Source: Bizionia sp. M204
Lineage (GTDB): Bacteria > Bacteroidota > Bacteroidia > Flavobacteriales > Flavobacteriaceae
NCBI RefSeq assembly: GCF_023205095.1
Contig: NZ_CP046242.1
Span: 1,911,001-1,975,000, forward strand
Length of the DNA stretch: 64,000 nucleotides
Direction: 5' to 3'
Shown: positions 1 to 8,649 of the stretch, in pieces
Layout of the letters: each line of letters opens with the position of its first letter
How positions within the stretch are numbered: position 1 is the first letter of the stretch
Position numbers and translations under genes: made by a program
The notes under the pieces: model-generated
Seen by the model: the letters and a program-made list of their open reading frames with translations, nothing else
What the model was told of the DNA's origin: nothing
Databases searched by the model: none

Positions 1-855
1 CGTTAATGTTGTCATGGCATCAACTGTTAGTGTTCCGCCATTGTTAAAAAGACCACCACCACCTGTAGCGTTCCCAACAGCTAGGTTTTCAGAAACATCC
101 ACAGTACTAACCATCATGGTTCCACTGCCATTCCATAATCCGCCACCTTCTTTAGCCGCTATATTCCCCATTACAGTTCCACCAGTAATATTGCTATCAC
201 CAGCGCCTGTTATGTGTAAACCACCACCATTTCCGGGTGCGGCTGTAGCGGGAGACGTTCCTGCATTGTTATTATCAAGGTTTACATTAATTAAGGTAAT
301 ACCTAGTCCGGCACCCGAATTATCTTCAATACCACCACCTGCTCGGTTGGCTATGTTGGCTGTAATTCCTGAATTATTTACGACCAACACGCCGCCAACA
401 TCATTAAAAATAGCACCACCGGAACCAGAAGCTCCATTAGCCGTATTAGATGTTAAAAAAGAATCATTAATAGTAACTGAGGCATTGGACATATAAATAG
501 CACCACCATCATTAGCAACACCATTTGTAAGTGTTAAATTTTCCAGAATAATTGCTCCAGATGTTATATTAAATACTCTACTAGAACTATTGGCATCAAT
601 TGTAGAGGTCGTTCCAGAAACCCCTGATATTGTTAAATCTTTATCAATAAGAATTTCTCCTAATAACAAGGTAATATTTGTTATAGAAGGATCAAATGTA
701 AGTGTACTTCCTGGTGTAGCATTAGCGATTTCTACTCGTAATGTTCCGGGTGTCGTTCCATCGTCAGCCGAACTTGTAATAGTCTGGCTCCATGATTTGT
801 TGGTTGTAAAAACGGCAATAGAAATTGCAATTAATAGCGTAATTTTTTTCATCAT
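1..855 (-). CDS. Secreted beta-helix (polymorphic-outer-membrane-protein-like) surface protein, 3' end off window
   Basis: The minus strand stays open from an ATG pair at 855/852 to the window edge, giving 284 codons of an unfinished protein. It starts MMKKITLLIAISIAVF and has a signal peptide ending near SWSQ. It continues TITSSADDGTTPGTLR, the usual opening of Bacteroidota choice-of-anchor or Pmp-type proteins. The rest is rich in GG-A/G-I and N-N-G-G turns (LTNGVANDGGAIYMSNA, GNGGGLHI, EGGGLWN, GGGGLFNNGG), typical of right-handed parallel beta-helix repeats. It is probably exported, and a T9SS sorting tail would be expected beyond the edge. The two plus-strand open frames here are antisense shadows made of P/T/S. 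Confidence 0.85.
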   Translation of the reverse strand, partial: MMKKITLLIAISIAVFTTNKSWSQTITSSADDGTTPGTLRVEIANATPGSTLTFDPSITNITLLLGEILIDKDLTISGVSGTTSTIDANSSSRVFNITSGAIILENLTLTNGVANDGGAIYMSNASVTINDSFLTSNTANGASGSGGAIFNDVGGVLVVNNSGITANIANRAGGGIEDNSGAGLGITLINVNLDNNNAGTSPATAAPGNGGGLHITGAGDSNITGGTVMGNIAAKEGGGLWNGSGTMMVSTVDVSENLAVGNATGGGGLFNNGGTLTVDAMTTLT

Positions 856-1082
856 AATTCGTGTTATTGGTTATACAATATGTCCGACTAGGGAAAGACA
901 AAAACACTTACGAGGTTTTGTAAAAGCAGGTTTTGCAAAAACACCCCTTTAACAAAATATTAACATTTCTGGTGAAATAATTTGTATCTCGAATTACCGA
1001 TAATCCTTTTAAAAAAAGCTTTTAATAACAACTCATAGTAGGATATCTGTTTTGAATATAAAATCAACATAAAAATTTGAAG

Positions 1083-1090
1083 TATCTTTG
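1083..1090 (+). promoter_or_regulatory. Bacteroidota -7 promoter element upstream of the RNA helicase gene
   Basis: TATCTTTG matches the TAnnTTTG -7 consensus of the Bacteroidota primary sigma factor, 17 nt before the ATG at 1108. No well-spaced -33 TTG is visible, so the call rests on the -7 box and its position. Confidence 0.5.
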
Positions 1091-1107
1091 TCCTAAATAC
1101 ACCATTC

Positions 1108-2349
1108 ATGTCATTTACAGACCTAAAACTTATTGACCCACTTTTAAAAGCCATTGAAGAACAAGGTTATACGCAACCCACGGCTGTGCAATTACAGACT
1201 ATTCCGCAGGTTCTAGCCGGAAAAGATGTTATAACATCTGCGCAAACTGGCACAGGAAAAACAGCGGCTTTTGCTTTACCTATTTTGCAATTACTATCTG
1301 AAAAACAAGACACACCGCGTGGTAACAGAACCATTAAAGCGCTCATTGTTAGTCCTACACGTGAATTAGCCTTGCAAATTGGCAATAATTTTAAAGCGTA
1401 TGGCCGTCATACAAATTTACGAACAACAGTTATTTTTGGAGGTATTTCAGAAAAACCTCAAGTGGATGTTTTAACTAAAGGTGTTGATATTTTAATTGCT
1501 ACTCCTGGTCGTTTAATTGATTTGGAAAAACAAGGTATTATTAATTTAGACGATGTAGAAGTCTTGGTATTAGATGAAGCCGATTTAATGTTAGATATGG
1601 GATTTATTGATGATGTGAAACATATTGATAACCTTTGTCCCAAGGAAAAACAAATTCTTCTGTTCTCGGCAACGATGCCTTATAAAGTAGAACAATTAGC
1701 ACATACTATTTTAAAATGGCCTGAACGTATTGAAGTCACCACCACGTCTTCAGCTGCTAAAAACATTGGACAAGTACTATATTATGTACCGAAACGCAAT
1801 AAAATAGAATTGTGTTTGCATTTACTTCGCAACGAAATAGAAGGCAGCATTTTAATTTTTAGACGTACAAAATTTGGTGTGGATAAGTTAGAAGGTGCCT
1901 TAACTAAAAACGGCTATAAAGTAGAAACGATTCATGGTGATAAATCGCAAACCGACAGACAAGAAGCTCTTAAAAAGTTTAAAAATGGCCTGGTAAACAT
2001 TCTAATTGCAACAGATGTAGCAGCTCGTGGTATTGATATTAGTGAATTGGATGCCGTAATTAATTTCGATTTACCAAACATTCCAGAAACCTATATTCAC
2101 CGTATTGGTAGAACAGGTCGTGCAGGAAGTTCAGGTATGGCCTATTCGTTTTGTGGAGCTGATGAAAAAAACTATGTAACAACAATTCAGCAGCTGCTTC
2201 AAATAGCAATTCCTGTTGAAGAAAGCCATCCATATCCATTAGATCCTAAAGCGAAACCTATAACTCACAAGTCTAAAGATTCTGGTAGTAAACATAAGAA
2301 AGGACGAAAAAGTGTGGCTTCCAAAAAGAAGAAGAAACGCTGGTATTAA
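1108..2349 (+). CDS. DEAD-box ATP-dependent RNA helicase (RhlE-like)
   Basis: A 413-residue DEAD-box helicase with a full motif set: Q motif (YTQPTAVQLQ, about residue 21), Walker A AQTGTGKT (45-52), PTRELALQ (83-90), TPGR (132-135), DEAD (156-159), SAT (187-189), then ATDVAARGID and HRIGRTGRAG in the second RecA lobe. The C-terminus is a short Lys/Arg/Ser tail, as in RhlE-type proteins, which presumably contacts RNA. Members unwind RNA duplexes during ribosome assembly, mRNA decay or cold growth; which role applies cannot be read here. It stands alone, with its own -7 box 17 nt upstream of the start. Confidence 0.95.
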   Translation: MSFTDLKLIDPLLKAIEEQGYTQPTAVQLQTIPQVLAGKDVITSAQTGTGKTAAFALPILQLLSEKQDTPRGNRTIKALIVSPTRELALQIGNNFKAYGRHTNLRTTVIFGGISEKPQVDVLTKGVDILIATPGRLIDLEKQGIINLDDVEVLVLDEADLMLDMGFIDDVKHIDNLCPKEKQILLFSATMPYKVEQLAHTILKWPERIEVTTTSSAAKNIGQVLYYVPKRNKIELCLHLLRNEIEGSILIFRRTKFGVDKLEGALTKNGYKVETIHGDKSQTDRQEALKKFKNGLVNILIATDVAARGIDISELDAVINFDLPNIPETYIHRIGRTGRAGSSGMAYSFCGADEKNYVTTIQQLLQIAIPVEESHPYPLDPKAKPITHKSKDSGSKHKKGRKSVASKKKKKRWY

Positions 2350-2438
2350 TCTCAAATTTAAAAACATTGTAGGCCGTTTTGGTTCTACATTCATTTTTAT
2401 AAATTGTATCTTTAATTTTTAATACCTGATAATTAGAG

Positions 2439-3413
2439 ATGTTCAAATACTATTCAATCCTATTTTTTCTTGGTTTCACCACTTTAGGAATCGCCCAAAT
2501 AAGCATTAAAGACAGTAAATCTGAAACGCCTATTTCCTATGCCACTATCTCTTTTGGCGATGGTCAAGGCTTATTTGCGGACGATGAAGGTCTATTTATT
2601 TTCACCGAAAAACTGTACGCTGATATTGACACCTTATATATTTCCGCTTTAGGGTATACAAACAAAACGGTTGCAACTTCTGGTCTAGGTAAAATTATTC
2701 TATTGGATGAAGAAGTCAGCGAATTGGATGAGGTGATTCTAATTGCCGAAGGTAGAAAGTTTAAAGAAGAAACCTTAAAACCCTATTTGGATGATGATTA
2801 TTATAACTGTTGGTTACCAACTATTGAATCGGAAATTGCCGTATTTTTCAACAATCCGGATCCCGCACTAACAAAAATAAGCACCATTCATTTTCCAATA
2901 ACGCTAGAATCTAAAGATTGGGATAAACGAAACCGTAAAAACGCTGATAAAAAACCTTTCTCTACCCTATTTAAGGTGAAGTTTTATAAAAATGATAAAG
3001 GAACACCTGGTCAAGTATTAACCTATGAAAACATTGTTTTTCGGGCTACAGAAAAAGGAGGCGATGTTTATAATTTAGACGTCAGTGCTTATAATATAAC
3101 CATTCCGAAGGACGGTTTTTTTGTATCACTTCAAGTTTTAGGATACACAGATAAATCCGGAAAATTACTGCCAAACAAAAAATACAAGGAATTAAAAGGA
3201 CCTGAAGGAACCGTAAAAATACCGACGAACTTCAGACCATTATTGCCATTTACAGACGAAATAAGCTTGCATAACACCTATATAAAACGCGTTTTTATTG
3301 GTGGCAATAATTGGATCCAGTTTAAACAAGGCAATATAGAATCCGGCTTACTTAAAAAAGGACTGAATAATTACGGAATTGGATTCACATATAAAGTGTA
3401 TAAAGATGAATAA
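2439..3413 (+). CDS. Secreted CarboxypepD_reg-like domain protein
   Basis: 324 residues with a signal peptide (MFKYYSILFFLGFTTLGIAQ). After it comes a carboxypeptidase-regulatory-like beta-sandwich (about 22-100: SETPISYATISFGDGQGLFADDEG, LYISALGYTNKTV), the domain common at the N-terminus of Bacteroidota envelope proteins. The C-terminal 220 residues are not recognised; they lack TonB-plug or barrel signatures and end without a T9SS tail, so a periplasmic or outer-membrane-associated role is likely. The downstream DoxX-like gene overlaps its stop by 8 nt, so the two are probably co-translated. Confidence 0.75.
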   Translation: MFKYYSILFFLGFTTLGIAQISIKDSKSETPISYATISFGDGQGLFADDEGLFIFTEKLYADIDTLYISALGYTNKTVATSGLGKIILLDEEVSELDEVILIAEGRKFKEETLKPYLDDDYYNCWLPTIESEIAVFFNNPDPALTKISTIHFPITLESKDWDKRNRKNADKKPFSTLFKVKFYKNDKGTPGQVLTYENIVFRATEKGGDVYNLDVSAYNITIPKDGFFVSLQVLGYTDKSGKLLPNKKYKELKGPEGTVKIPTNFRPLLPFTDEISLHNTYIKRVFIGGNNWIQFKQGNIESGLLKKGLNNYGIGFTYKVYKDE

Positions 3414-3759
3414 TCCTTGGCATGTATACCTCATGGCTGGCATGTATATCCTTGCTGGTGTTATGCATTTTGTAAAACCTAATATCTACATGCGTATCAT
3501 GCCGCGCTATTTACCAAACCATAAAATACTGGTTTATATTAGTGGTTTAGCAGAAATAATTTTCGGTTTGGCTCTGTGTTTACCAGGAACAAGATCATTC
3601 GCCATTTACGGTATTATTGCTATGTTAATCGTATTTTTATTGGTGCATTTCTATATGCTTTCTAGCCAAAAAGCATCTGCAGGTATTCCCAAATGGATTT
3701 TAGTTTTACGAATTCCGCTACAATTTGGATTGATGTATTGGGCCTGGTGGTATTTATAA
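3406..3759 (+). CDS. DoxX-like small integral membrane protein
   Basis: 117 residues from the ATG at 3406 (MNNPWHVYLMAGMYILAG). A longer in-frame start at 3379 would lie inside the upstream gene and add a charged, non-family leader, so the ATG overlapping the upstream stop (ATGAATAA) is preferred. Four hydrophobic segments are visible (about 6-22, 43-62, 67-85, 97-115). The layout and the YILAGVMHFVKP opening resemble the DoxX/MauE membrane family, whose roles in redox or thiol homeostasis are only partly known. Confidence 0.75.
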   Translation: MNNPWHVYLMAGMYILAGVMHFVKPNIYMRIMPRYLPNHKILVYISGLAEIIFGLALCLPGTRSFAIYGIIAMLIVFLLVHFYMLSSQKASAGIPKWILVLRIPLQFGLMYWAWWYL

Positions 3760-3783
3760 ATATTCAAAATAATGGTTGAATAT
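3760..3783. terminator. Bidirectional hairpin filling the gap between convergent genes
   Basis: ATATTCAA (3760-3767) pairs with TTGAATAT (3776-3783) around an 8-nt loop. The dyad occupies exactly the 24 nt between the stop of the DoxX-like gene and the stop of the dipeptidase on the other strand. It is AT-rich, so termination strength is uncertain. Confidence 0.45.
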
Positions 3784-4458
3784 CTATTCAACGACAAAAT
3801 CAAAATACCGATTTGGAAATGGTTCACCTCGTAGTGTAAAGTGCCACCATTCTTTTGGATAATTCCGGAAGCCATGCTTTTGCATAACGCGTTGCAATAG
3901 TTGGCGATTTTCCTTTTGAATTTCTGATAAATTCTGATATGCAACCCAAGATGGTTCCCCAAAAAAATCATACGGACTTCCCATGTCCAAAGGTTCTAAG
4001 GTATTTGCGTCAATAATAGTTAAATCCACTGTGCTACCCCGACTATGCCCTGACCGTGACGCGATATAACCATCACGAAACAAATGCTGTTTTTCTACTT
4101 GAGGATAAAAAGATGCTTTCATACGAACATCCTCTAAATCTTTAGCCCAACTTATAAAATAATTTACAGCACGCTGTGGTCTATAGGCATCATAAACACG
4201 TAAACATAAATTTTGTTCCGCCAATTCATCTTGAACTTTTTTCAATGCATCTGCTGTTGGTTTAGTTACAATTAAAGTATTAGTTTTATAACCTGTAATG
4301 GTATCACCAACAAAATTATTACTGGAATAATAGCGCAATTCCACATCAATATCAGGAATTACAGATTCAGCATATACAAACCCTTTTGGCAATGTTTGCT
4401 TTTGCGTAAACGCCAAGCTAACCACAACGACGAGAAATAATAGTATTTTGCTTTTCAT
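3784..4458 (-). CDS. D-alanyl-D-alanine dipeptidase (M15D, VanX/DdpX-like)
   Basis: About 224 residues from ATG 4458 (an ATG two codons earlier is also possible). A signal peptide (MKSKILLFLVVVVSLAF) places it in the periplasm. The M15 zinc site is visible: S-G-H-S-R-G-S-T-V-D-L-T (SxHxxGxxxD) supplies His and Asp ligands, and E-W-W-H-F supplies the catalytic Glu and third ligand His. The family hydrolyses D-Ala-D-Ala from peptidoglycan for salvage. Nothing nearby suggests a vancomycin-resistance cluster, so a housekeeping or salvage role is inferred. Confidence 0.9.
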   Translation of the reverse strand: MKSKILLFLVVVVSLAFTQKQTLPKGFVYAESVIPDIDVELRYYSSNNFVGDTITGYKTNTLIVTKPTADALKKVQDELAEQNLCLRVYDAYRPQRAVNYFISWAKDLEDVRMKASFYPQVEKQHLFRDGYIASRSGHSRGSTVDLTIIDANTLEPLDMGSPYDFFGEPSWVAYQNLSEIQKENRQLLQRVMQKHGFRNYPKEWWHFTLRGEPFPNRYFDFVVE

Positions 4459-4490
4459 AATCACTCTACTAATTTATAAAAAAATACGCG

Positions 4491-5090
4491 ATGGACTTAT
4501 TTTCTTCTAATAAAACTGTTTTTAAATTACCCCAAGCCGAACTGATTTATGTACCTCATTTTTATAGCCCACAAAAAGCCAGCGATTTATTTATCGCTCT
4601 TAAAGATAACTGTACTTGGCAGCAAGATGAAATTACAGTATTTGGCAAAACCCATCCGCAACCACGGCTTACAGCTTTATATGCAGACAATAAGCAAAGC
4701 TACTCCTATTCTAATATAACCATGTATCCAGAAATATTTACCGATGAATTATTGGATATTAAAACCGATATTGAAAACGAGGCCAATGCCAAATTTACTA
4801 CAGTTTTACTAAACAGGTATCGAAATGGTTCTGATAGCAATGGTTGGCATGCGGATAATGAAAACGAACTAGGCATAAATCCTATAATTGCATCGTTAAG
4901 TTTAGGTGCTTCCAGGTATTTTCATTTTAAACATCGAACTATAAAAACAGAACGTCATAAGCTACTATTAGAATCCGGAAGTTTACTTATTATGGCCGGA
5001 GAAATGCAGCAGTATTGGCTTCATCAAATTCCGAAAACTAAAAAAAATGTTGGCGAACGAATTAATTTAACGTTTCGAAAAATAGTGTAA
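4491..5090 (+). CDS. AlkB-like 2-oxoglutarate/Fe(II)-dependent dioxygenase
   Basis: 199 residues of the AlkB superfamily. The iron triad is H120-x-D122 (GWHADNE) and H178 (YWLHQIP). 2-oxoglutarate contacts are R190 and R196 in the RINLTFR strand. The LNRYRNGSDSNGWHADNE motif is typical of the AlkB-homologue group that oxidatively removes methyl or etheno lesions from DNA bases. Size and motif spacing are normal. It is transcribed divergently from the dipeptidase with only 32 nt between starts, and a strong terminator follows. Confidence 0.9.
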   Translation: MDLFSSNKTVFKLPQAELIYVPHFYSPQKASDLFIALKDNCTWQQDEITVFGKTHPQPRLTALYADNKQSYSYSNITMYPEIFTDELLDIKTDIENEANAKFTTVLLNRYRNGSDSNGWHADNENELGINPIIASLSLGASRYFHFKHRTIKTERHKLLLESGSLLIMAGEMQQYWLHQIPKTKKNVGERINLTFRKIV

Positions 5091-5096
5091 CAAAAA

Positions 5097-5129
5097 AAAC
5101 CGAGGTCCCTCAACCTCGGTTTCGTTTTT
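5097..5129 (+). terminator. Rho-independent terminator of the alkB-like gene
   Basis: CCGAGGT (5100-5106) pairs with ACCTCGG (5113-5119) around a 6-nt loop, preceded by an A-run and followed by TTTCGTTTTT. It begins a few bases after the stop at 5090. Confidence 0.9.
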
Positions 5130-5463
5130 ATTTGCTTTATTATTATGCTGTTAGATTTAGGGTCTCTAGTATCAACGACATAATGCAAATATTAATTAAT
5201 TAATCCATTGAACTAAAAAGTATGTCTTTTAGTACACTTCAAATATAAAATTACTTTTTAATCGCAACGTTTAAAAGCTTATATTTTCGATGAAATACAT
5301 CTTTTTTTAACATTTATCGACTAAATATCATTTTTACCCGACGAAACGCACATTTATTCATTCGTAATTTTAGATTAAATTTTAAAAGAGACATATCTAA
5401 AAATTGTAATTTTACGTTGTATGTGATAAACGTAATATTATTCAATTTCAATATCCTTATACT
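5130..5463. other. AT-rich intergenic stretch with one short dyad
   Basis: No open frame, tRNA or convincing promoter is visible. It contains one dyad, ACTAAAA (5212-5218) with TTTTAGT (5227-5233) around an 8-nt loop, of unknown role. The promoter of the following hydrolase gene must lie here, but no clear TAnnTTTG was found close to the start. Confidence 0.4.
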
Positions 5464-6387
5464 ATGAAATTATTTATTTCCATTTTAACACTTTTATTTG
5501 CACTACCAGTATTTGCACAAGAACCTACTACCATTCAAACAGAAATTGAAGTATCACCTTTTGTTGATGGTTCTCTATTAGAACCAAAAGATGCTAGTAA
5601 AAATATTTTAGCGATTATCATTGGAGATTATGGTCCAACTGATAGAAATGGAAATCAGAATTTTCAAAAAAATAACAACCTTAAAAAAATAGCTTATAGT
5701 TTAGCTGCAAATGGCATCAGTTCCTTTAGATATGATAAACGCATTGTAAAACAAATTTTAAAAGGTCGTGTAAATGCACGATTGACTTTTGATGATTATA
5801 TTAAGGATGCCAAAGATGTAGTAAACTATTTTGTTAAAAAAGATAATTACGCATCTATTTATATAATAGGTCACGGTCAAGGTAGTTTGATAGGTATGTT
5901 GGCTACTGACGAAAATATTGCAGGACTTATTTCGTTAGGTGGTTCTGCTAAAAGCATTGACCAAGTTATATTAGAACAAATTGAACAAACGGCTCCTGGA
6001 TTAAAACCAGATGCGGAACGTGTTTTTAGTGTGTTGAAGTCTGGAAAAACAACAACGGATTTTCCACAAGCACTCTCCAATATCTTTAGTTTAGACACCC
6101 AAGACTTTATGGGTAATTGGATGCAATACCATCCTGTAGAAATTATTAAAACTCTAAATAGTCCTGTATTAATTATTAATGGCACTAAAGATTTACAAGT
6201 TTCTTTAGCGGAAGCGCAAGAACTTCAAGATGCTGCCAAACAAGGAACTTTAAAAAATATCACCAATATGAATCATGTGTTATTCATTATTGAAGGTGGC
6301 GATCTAGAAAATTCAAAATCTTACAATGAATCCTTCAGACCATTAGCTCCAGAACTTATTGAAACACTTACGGCGTTCATAAAATAA
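5464..6387 (+). CDS. Secreted alpha/beta-hydrolase-fold protein lacking the nucleophile serine
   Basis: 307 residues with a signal peptide (MKLFISILTLLFALPVFAQ). It is a paralogue of the hydrolase at 7713-8648: both share FRYDKR, the nucleophile-elbow region, NG-x-KDLQV and NMNHVL. In this copy the elbow reads G136-H-G138-Q-G140, so the serine of GxSxG is replaced by glycine, while the acid Asp (TKDLQV) and the His (NMNHVL) remain. AGT to GGT is a one-base change. It is therefore probably inactive as a serine hydrolase or has become a binding protein. A sequencing error is possible but the rest of the frame is clean. Confidence 0.85.
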   Translation: MKLFISILTLLFALPVFAQEPTTIQTEIEVSPFVDGSLLEPKDASKNILAIIIGDYGPTDRNGNQNFQKNNNLKKIAYSLAANGISSFRYDKRIVKQILKGRVNARLTFDDYIKDAKDVVNYFVKKDNYASIYIIGHGQGSLIGMLATDENIAGLISLGGSAKSIDQVILEQIEQTAPGLKPDAERVFSVLKSGKTTTDFPQALSNIFSLDTQDFMGNWMQYHPVEIIKTLNSPVLIINGTKDLQVSLAEAQELQDAAKQGTLKNITNMNHVLFIIEGGDLENSKSYNESFRPLAPELIETLTAFIK

Positions 6388-6414
6388 CACACATTACTTC
6401 CTGTTAAAAAAAAA

Positions 6415-6440
6415 GAAAGCACTCTAAAAAGAGTGCTTTC
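6415..6440 (+). terminator. Terminator-like hairpin after the first hydrolase
   Basis: GAAAGCACTC (6415-6424) pairs with GAGTGCTTTC (6431-6440) around a short A-rich loop, preceded by a nine-A run. It lies 28 nt after the stop. Confidence 0.8.
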
Positions 6441-6466
6441 CTTACTAACCAACCAAAAATATGAAA

Positions 6467-6523
6467 TGTTATTGTTTTTAATTGGAGTAACCACACTCCA
6501 ATTAAAGTTAAGTTACAATAACA
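6467..6523. other. Nested long stem-loop in the intergenic region
   Basis: Outer arms TGTTATTGT (6467-6475) and ACAATAACA (6515-6523) enclose inner arms TTTAATTGGAGT (6477-6488) and ACTCCAATTAAA (6495-6506), all perfectly paired, with loop AACCAC and an 8-nt bulge on one side. It lies just after the hydrolase terminator and about 100 nt before the SPFH gene. It could be a structured 5' leader, a small RNA or a second terminator for antisense transcription. Confidence 0.5.
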
Positions 6524-6623
6524 CTAATTGTATTTCAATAGTCGTGCCAAAAGTGAGTTGCGTGCTAATAAATTTATACATATCTTTATGATATCAATTT
6601 AATATCATAATAAATAACTAATC

Positions 6624-7484
6624 ATGAAAGAAGAGAAAATTATATCACCTGCAAACGGCTACTTAATGCTATTTGTATTCCTTGCATTATTTTTTGGAAG
6701 CATTGCCACCGCTATTACCACTGAAAACCCAGCCTACATTGCCGTTGTTGTGTTGGCATTATTTATTGCGCCTGGCTTTATTATGGTACAGCCTAATGGT
6801 TCTCGCGTTTTACTATTGTTTGGAAAATATGTTGGCACCATTAAGGACAATGGATTTTATTGGACGAATCCATTTTATACCAAGAAAAAAATATCATTAC
6901 GCGCGAGTAATTTTGACAGTGAAAGGCTGAAAGTCAACGATAAACTCGGAAATCCTGTCATGATTAGCACCATTTTAGTGTGGCGTGTTCAAAATACCTA
7001 CAAAGCTGCCTTTGATGTGGATAATTATGAAAATTTTGTCCGTGTACAAACCGATGCAGCGGTAAGAAAACTAGCCAGTATGTATCCTTATGACAATTTT
7101 GCGGACGAAGGTTTGGACGAAGATATTACCTTGCGCTCTAGTTTAAATGAAGTCAGTGTAGCTTTAGAAAAAGAAATAGACGAGCGTTTGTCTATTGCAG
7201 GTATTGAAGTATTGGAAGCAAGAATTGGTTATTTAGCCTACGCCCAAGAAATTGCTAATGCCATGTTAAAACGTCAGCAAGCAACGGCTATTGTTGCAGC
7301 AAGACATAAAATTGTGGAAGGCGCTGTAAGCATGGTTGAAATGGCTTTAGATGAATTAAGCAAGAAAGACATTGTCCATTTAGATGATGAACGTAAAGCG
7401 GCTATGGTTAGTAATTTAATGGTTGTTTTATGTGGTGATAAAGATGCTTCTCCAATTGTAAACGCTGGCACATTAAACATGTAA
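6624..7484 (+). CDS. SPFH/Band-7 domain membrane protein
   Basis: 286 residues. Two hydrophobic segments lie near the N-terminus (about 12-32 and 36-54: YLMLFVFLALFFGSIAT, IAVVVLALFIAPGFIMV). An SPFH/Band-7 domain follows (about 55-240: GSRVLLLFGKYVGTI, VNDKLGNPVMISTILVWRV, VRTDAAVRKLA-type core, LSIAGIEVLEARIGYLAYA). The C-terminal region is helical and likely mediates oligomerisation (EIANAMLKRQQATAIVAAR). Such proteins scaffold membrane microdomains or control membrane proteases. It is followed by a DUF4177-like mini-gene and a hydrolase in the same direction. Confidence 0.9.
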   Translation: MKEEKIISPANGYLMLFVFLALFFGSIATAITTENPAYIAVVVLALFIAPGFIMVQPNGSRVLLLFGKYVGTIKDNGFYWTNPFYTKKKISLRASNFDSERLKVNDKLGNPVMISTILVWRVQNTYKAAFDVDNYENFVRVQTDAAVRKLASMYPYDNFADEGLDEDITLRSSLNEVSVALEKEIDERLSIAGIEVLEARIGYLAYAQEIANAMLKRQQATAIVAARHKIVEGAVSMVEMALDELSKKDIVHLDDERKAAMVSNLMVVLCGDKDASPIVNAGTLNM

Positions 7485-7551
7485 AGCCTACTTCAATTAA
7501 AAAAGAGCACTTTCAATCATTATAAATTAATTTCAAGAACTCTAATTCCTT

Positions 7552-7710
7552 ATGAAAGAATATAAAGTTGAAGTACCACAGTTAGGTTGGCGCAACCGCA
7601 TGCAAAGTTTTGAAGATCTAATTAATCAATATGGTCGTGAAGGCTGGCGTGTAATCCACATAGCTCAAAATTATACGAGTGTTGTTTTTGAACGTGATAA
7701 AAACAGATAA
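7552..7710 (+). CDS. DUF4177-like mini-protein (52 aa)
   Basis: A short ORF of 52 codons from ATG 7552: MKEYKVEVPQLGWRNRMQSF, then EDLINQYGREGWRVIHIAQN and YTSVVFERDKNR. The pattern of a beta-strand, a helix with LN-x-YG-x-EGW, and a closing FER strand is the DUF4177 fold signature (compare LNELGKEGWELV). It lies 67 nt after the SPFH gene and 2 nt before the next start, so it is co-transcribed with both. Function unknown; in related organisms such mini-proteins accompany SPFH or membrane proteins. Confidence 0.75.
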   Translation: MKEYKVEVPQLGWRNRMQSFEDLINQYGREGWRVIHIAQNYTSVVFERDKNR

Positions 7711-7712
7711 TT

Positions 7713-8648
7713 ATGAAAAAAATAAATTTATTGCTACTTCTTCTTTGCGCAAGCCAATTAATCATAGCGCAAGGAACAATTGCTTCGGAAGACATTATGC
7801 TAAAAAACGATAGTATTATTCTTCCCGGCACCTTAACCTATAATAAGGAATTAAAAAAGCAGCCTTTGGTTATTTTTATTCATGGCTCGGGAAACGTAGA
7901 CCGAAATGGAAACCAATTAGGTTTGGCAAATGCCAACTATATCAAACAATTAGCTGACAGCTTAAACCAACGTAATATTGCTTTTTATAGATATGATAAA
8001 CGTTCGGCCAATTGGTTGAATTTACGATTCATGATGAAAGATCTAGATTTTGTTCGCTTTGCCGATGATGCTAAAATAGCCATCAATAATTTTAAAGATG
8101 ATAAGCGGTTTTCTAGCATCACACTTATTGGGCACAGTCAAGGCTCATTAGTAGCTATGTTAGCTTCAACTGATTATGTAGACAAATACGTATCATTAGC
8201 TGGTCCAGCCGACCCTATCGATGTCATTATGACCAAACAATTCAAAATTCAAAATGACACATTAGGTCTTAAAACCGAAGCGCATTTTAAGGAATTACGA
8301 GAAACGGGAAGTATAGAAAACGTAGACTCTGAATTAGCAGCTATTTTTGTAAAACCAAATCAAGGTTTTTTTAAGACATGGATGATTTATAATCCTTCCG
8401 AAGAATTAAAAAAACTATCTATACCTATTTTAATTTTAAATGGGGATAAAGATTTACAGGTTTTTGAAAGCGATGCTGAAGCCTTACATCAAGCAAATCC
8501 AAAGTCGGAATTAGTCATTATTCCCAATATGAATCATGTGTTAAAACACATTGAAAAGGATGAAGACAATGAGAAATCCTATAAATCACCAGATTATCCA
8601 CTATCGGAAACATTAATAAACACCCTTGAAATATTTATAAAAAAATAG
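7713..8648 (+). CDS. Secreted alpha/beta hydrolase
   Basis: 311 residues with a signal peptide (MKKINLLLLLLCASQLIIAQ). The oxyanion region is FIHGSGNVDRNG, the nucleophile elbow is GHSQGS with an intact serine, the acid is in NGDKDLQV, and the histidine in NMNHVLKHI. It is the active-looking paralogue of the protein at 5464-6387. The family includes secreted esterases and peptidase-like enzymes; the substrate is not deducible. It starts 2 nt after the DUF4177-like gene and is followed after 1 nt by the Arc-like gene, so an operon is likely. Confidence 0.88.
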   Translation: MKKINLLLLLLCASQLIIAQGTIASEDIMLKNDSIILPGTLTYNKELKKQPLVIFIHGSGNVDRNGNQLGLANANYIKQLADSLNQRNIAFYRYDKRSANWLNLRFMMKDLDFVRFADDAKIAINNFKDDKRFSSITLIGHSQGSLVAMLASTDYVDKYVSLAGPADPIDVIMTKQFKIQNDTLGLKTEAHFKELRETGSIENVDSELAAIFVKPNQGFFKTWMIYNPSEELKKLSIPILILNGDKDLQVFESDAEALHQANPKSELVIIPNMNHVLKHIEKDEDNEKSYKSPDYPLSETLINTLEIFIKK

Positions 8649-8649
8649 C

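Noticed and set aside
14-952. Two plus-strand open frames (160 and 120 residues) rich in Pro, Ser and Thr
   Set aside because: They are antisense to a well-formed minus-strand beta-helix protein with signal peptide; composition is that of a shadow frame.
3784-4458. Vancomycin resistance gene vanX
   Set aside because: No vanH, vanA or vanRS genes are near; signal peptide and context suit peptidoglycan salvage.
5130-5463. Riboswitch or small RNA in the gap before the first hydrolase
   Set aside because: Only one short AT dyad is visible and no known aptamer core; not enough to call.
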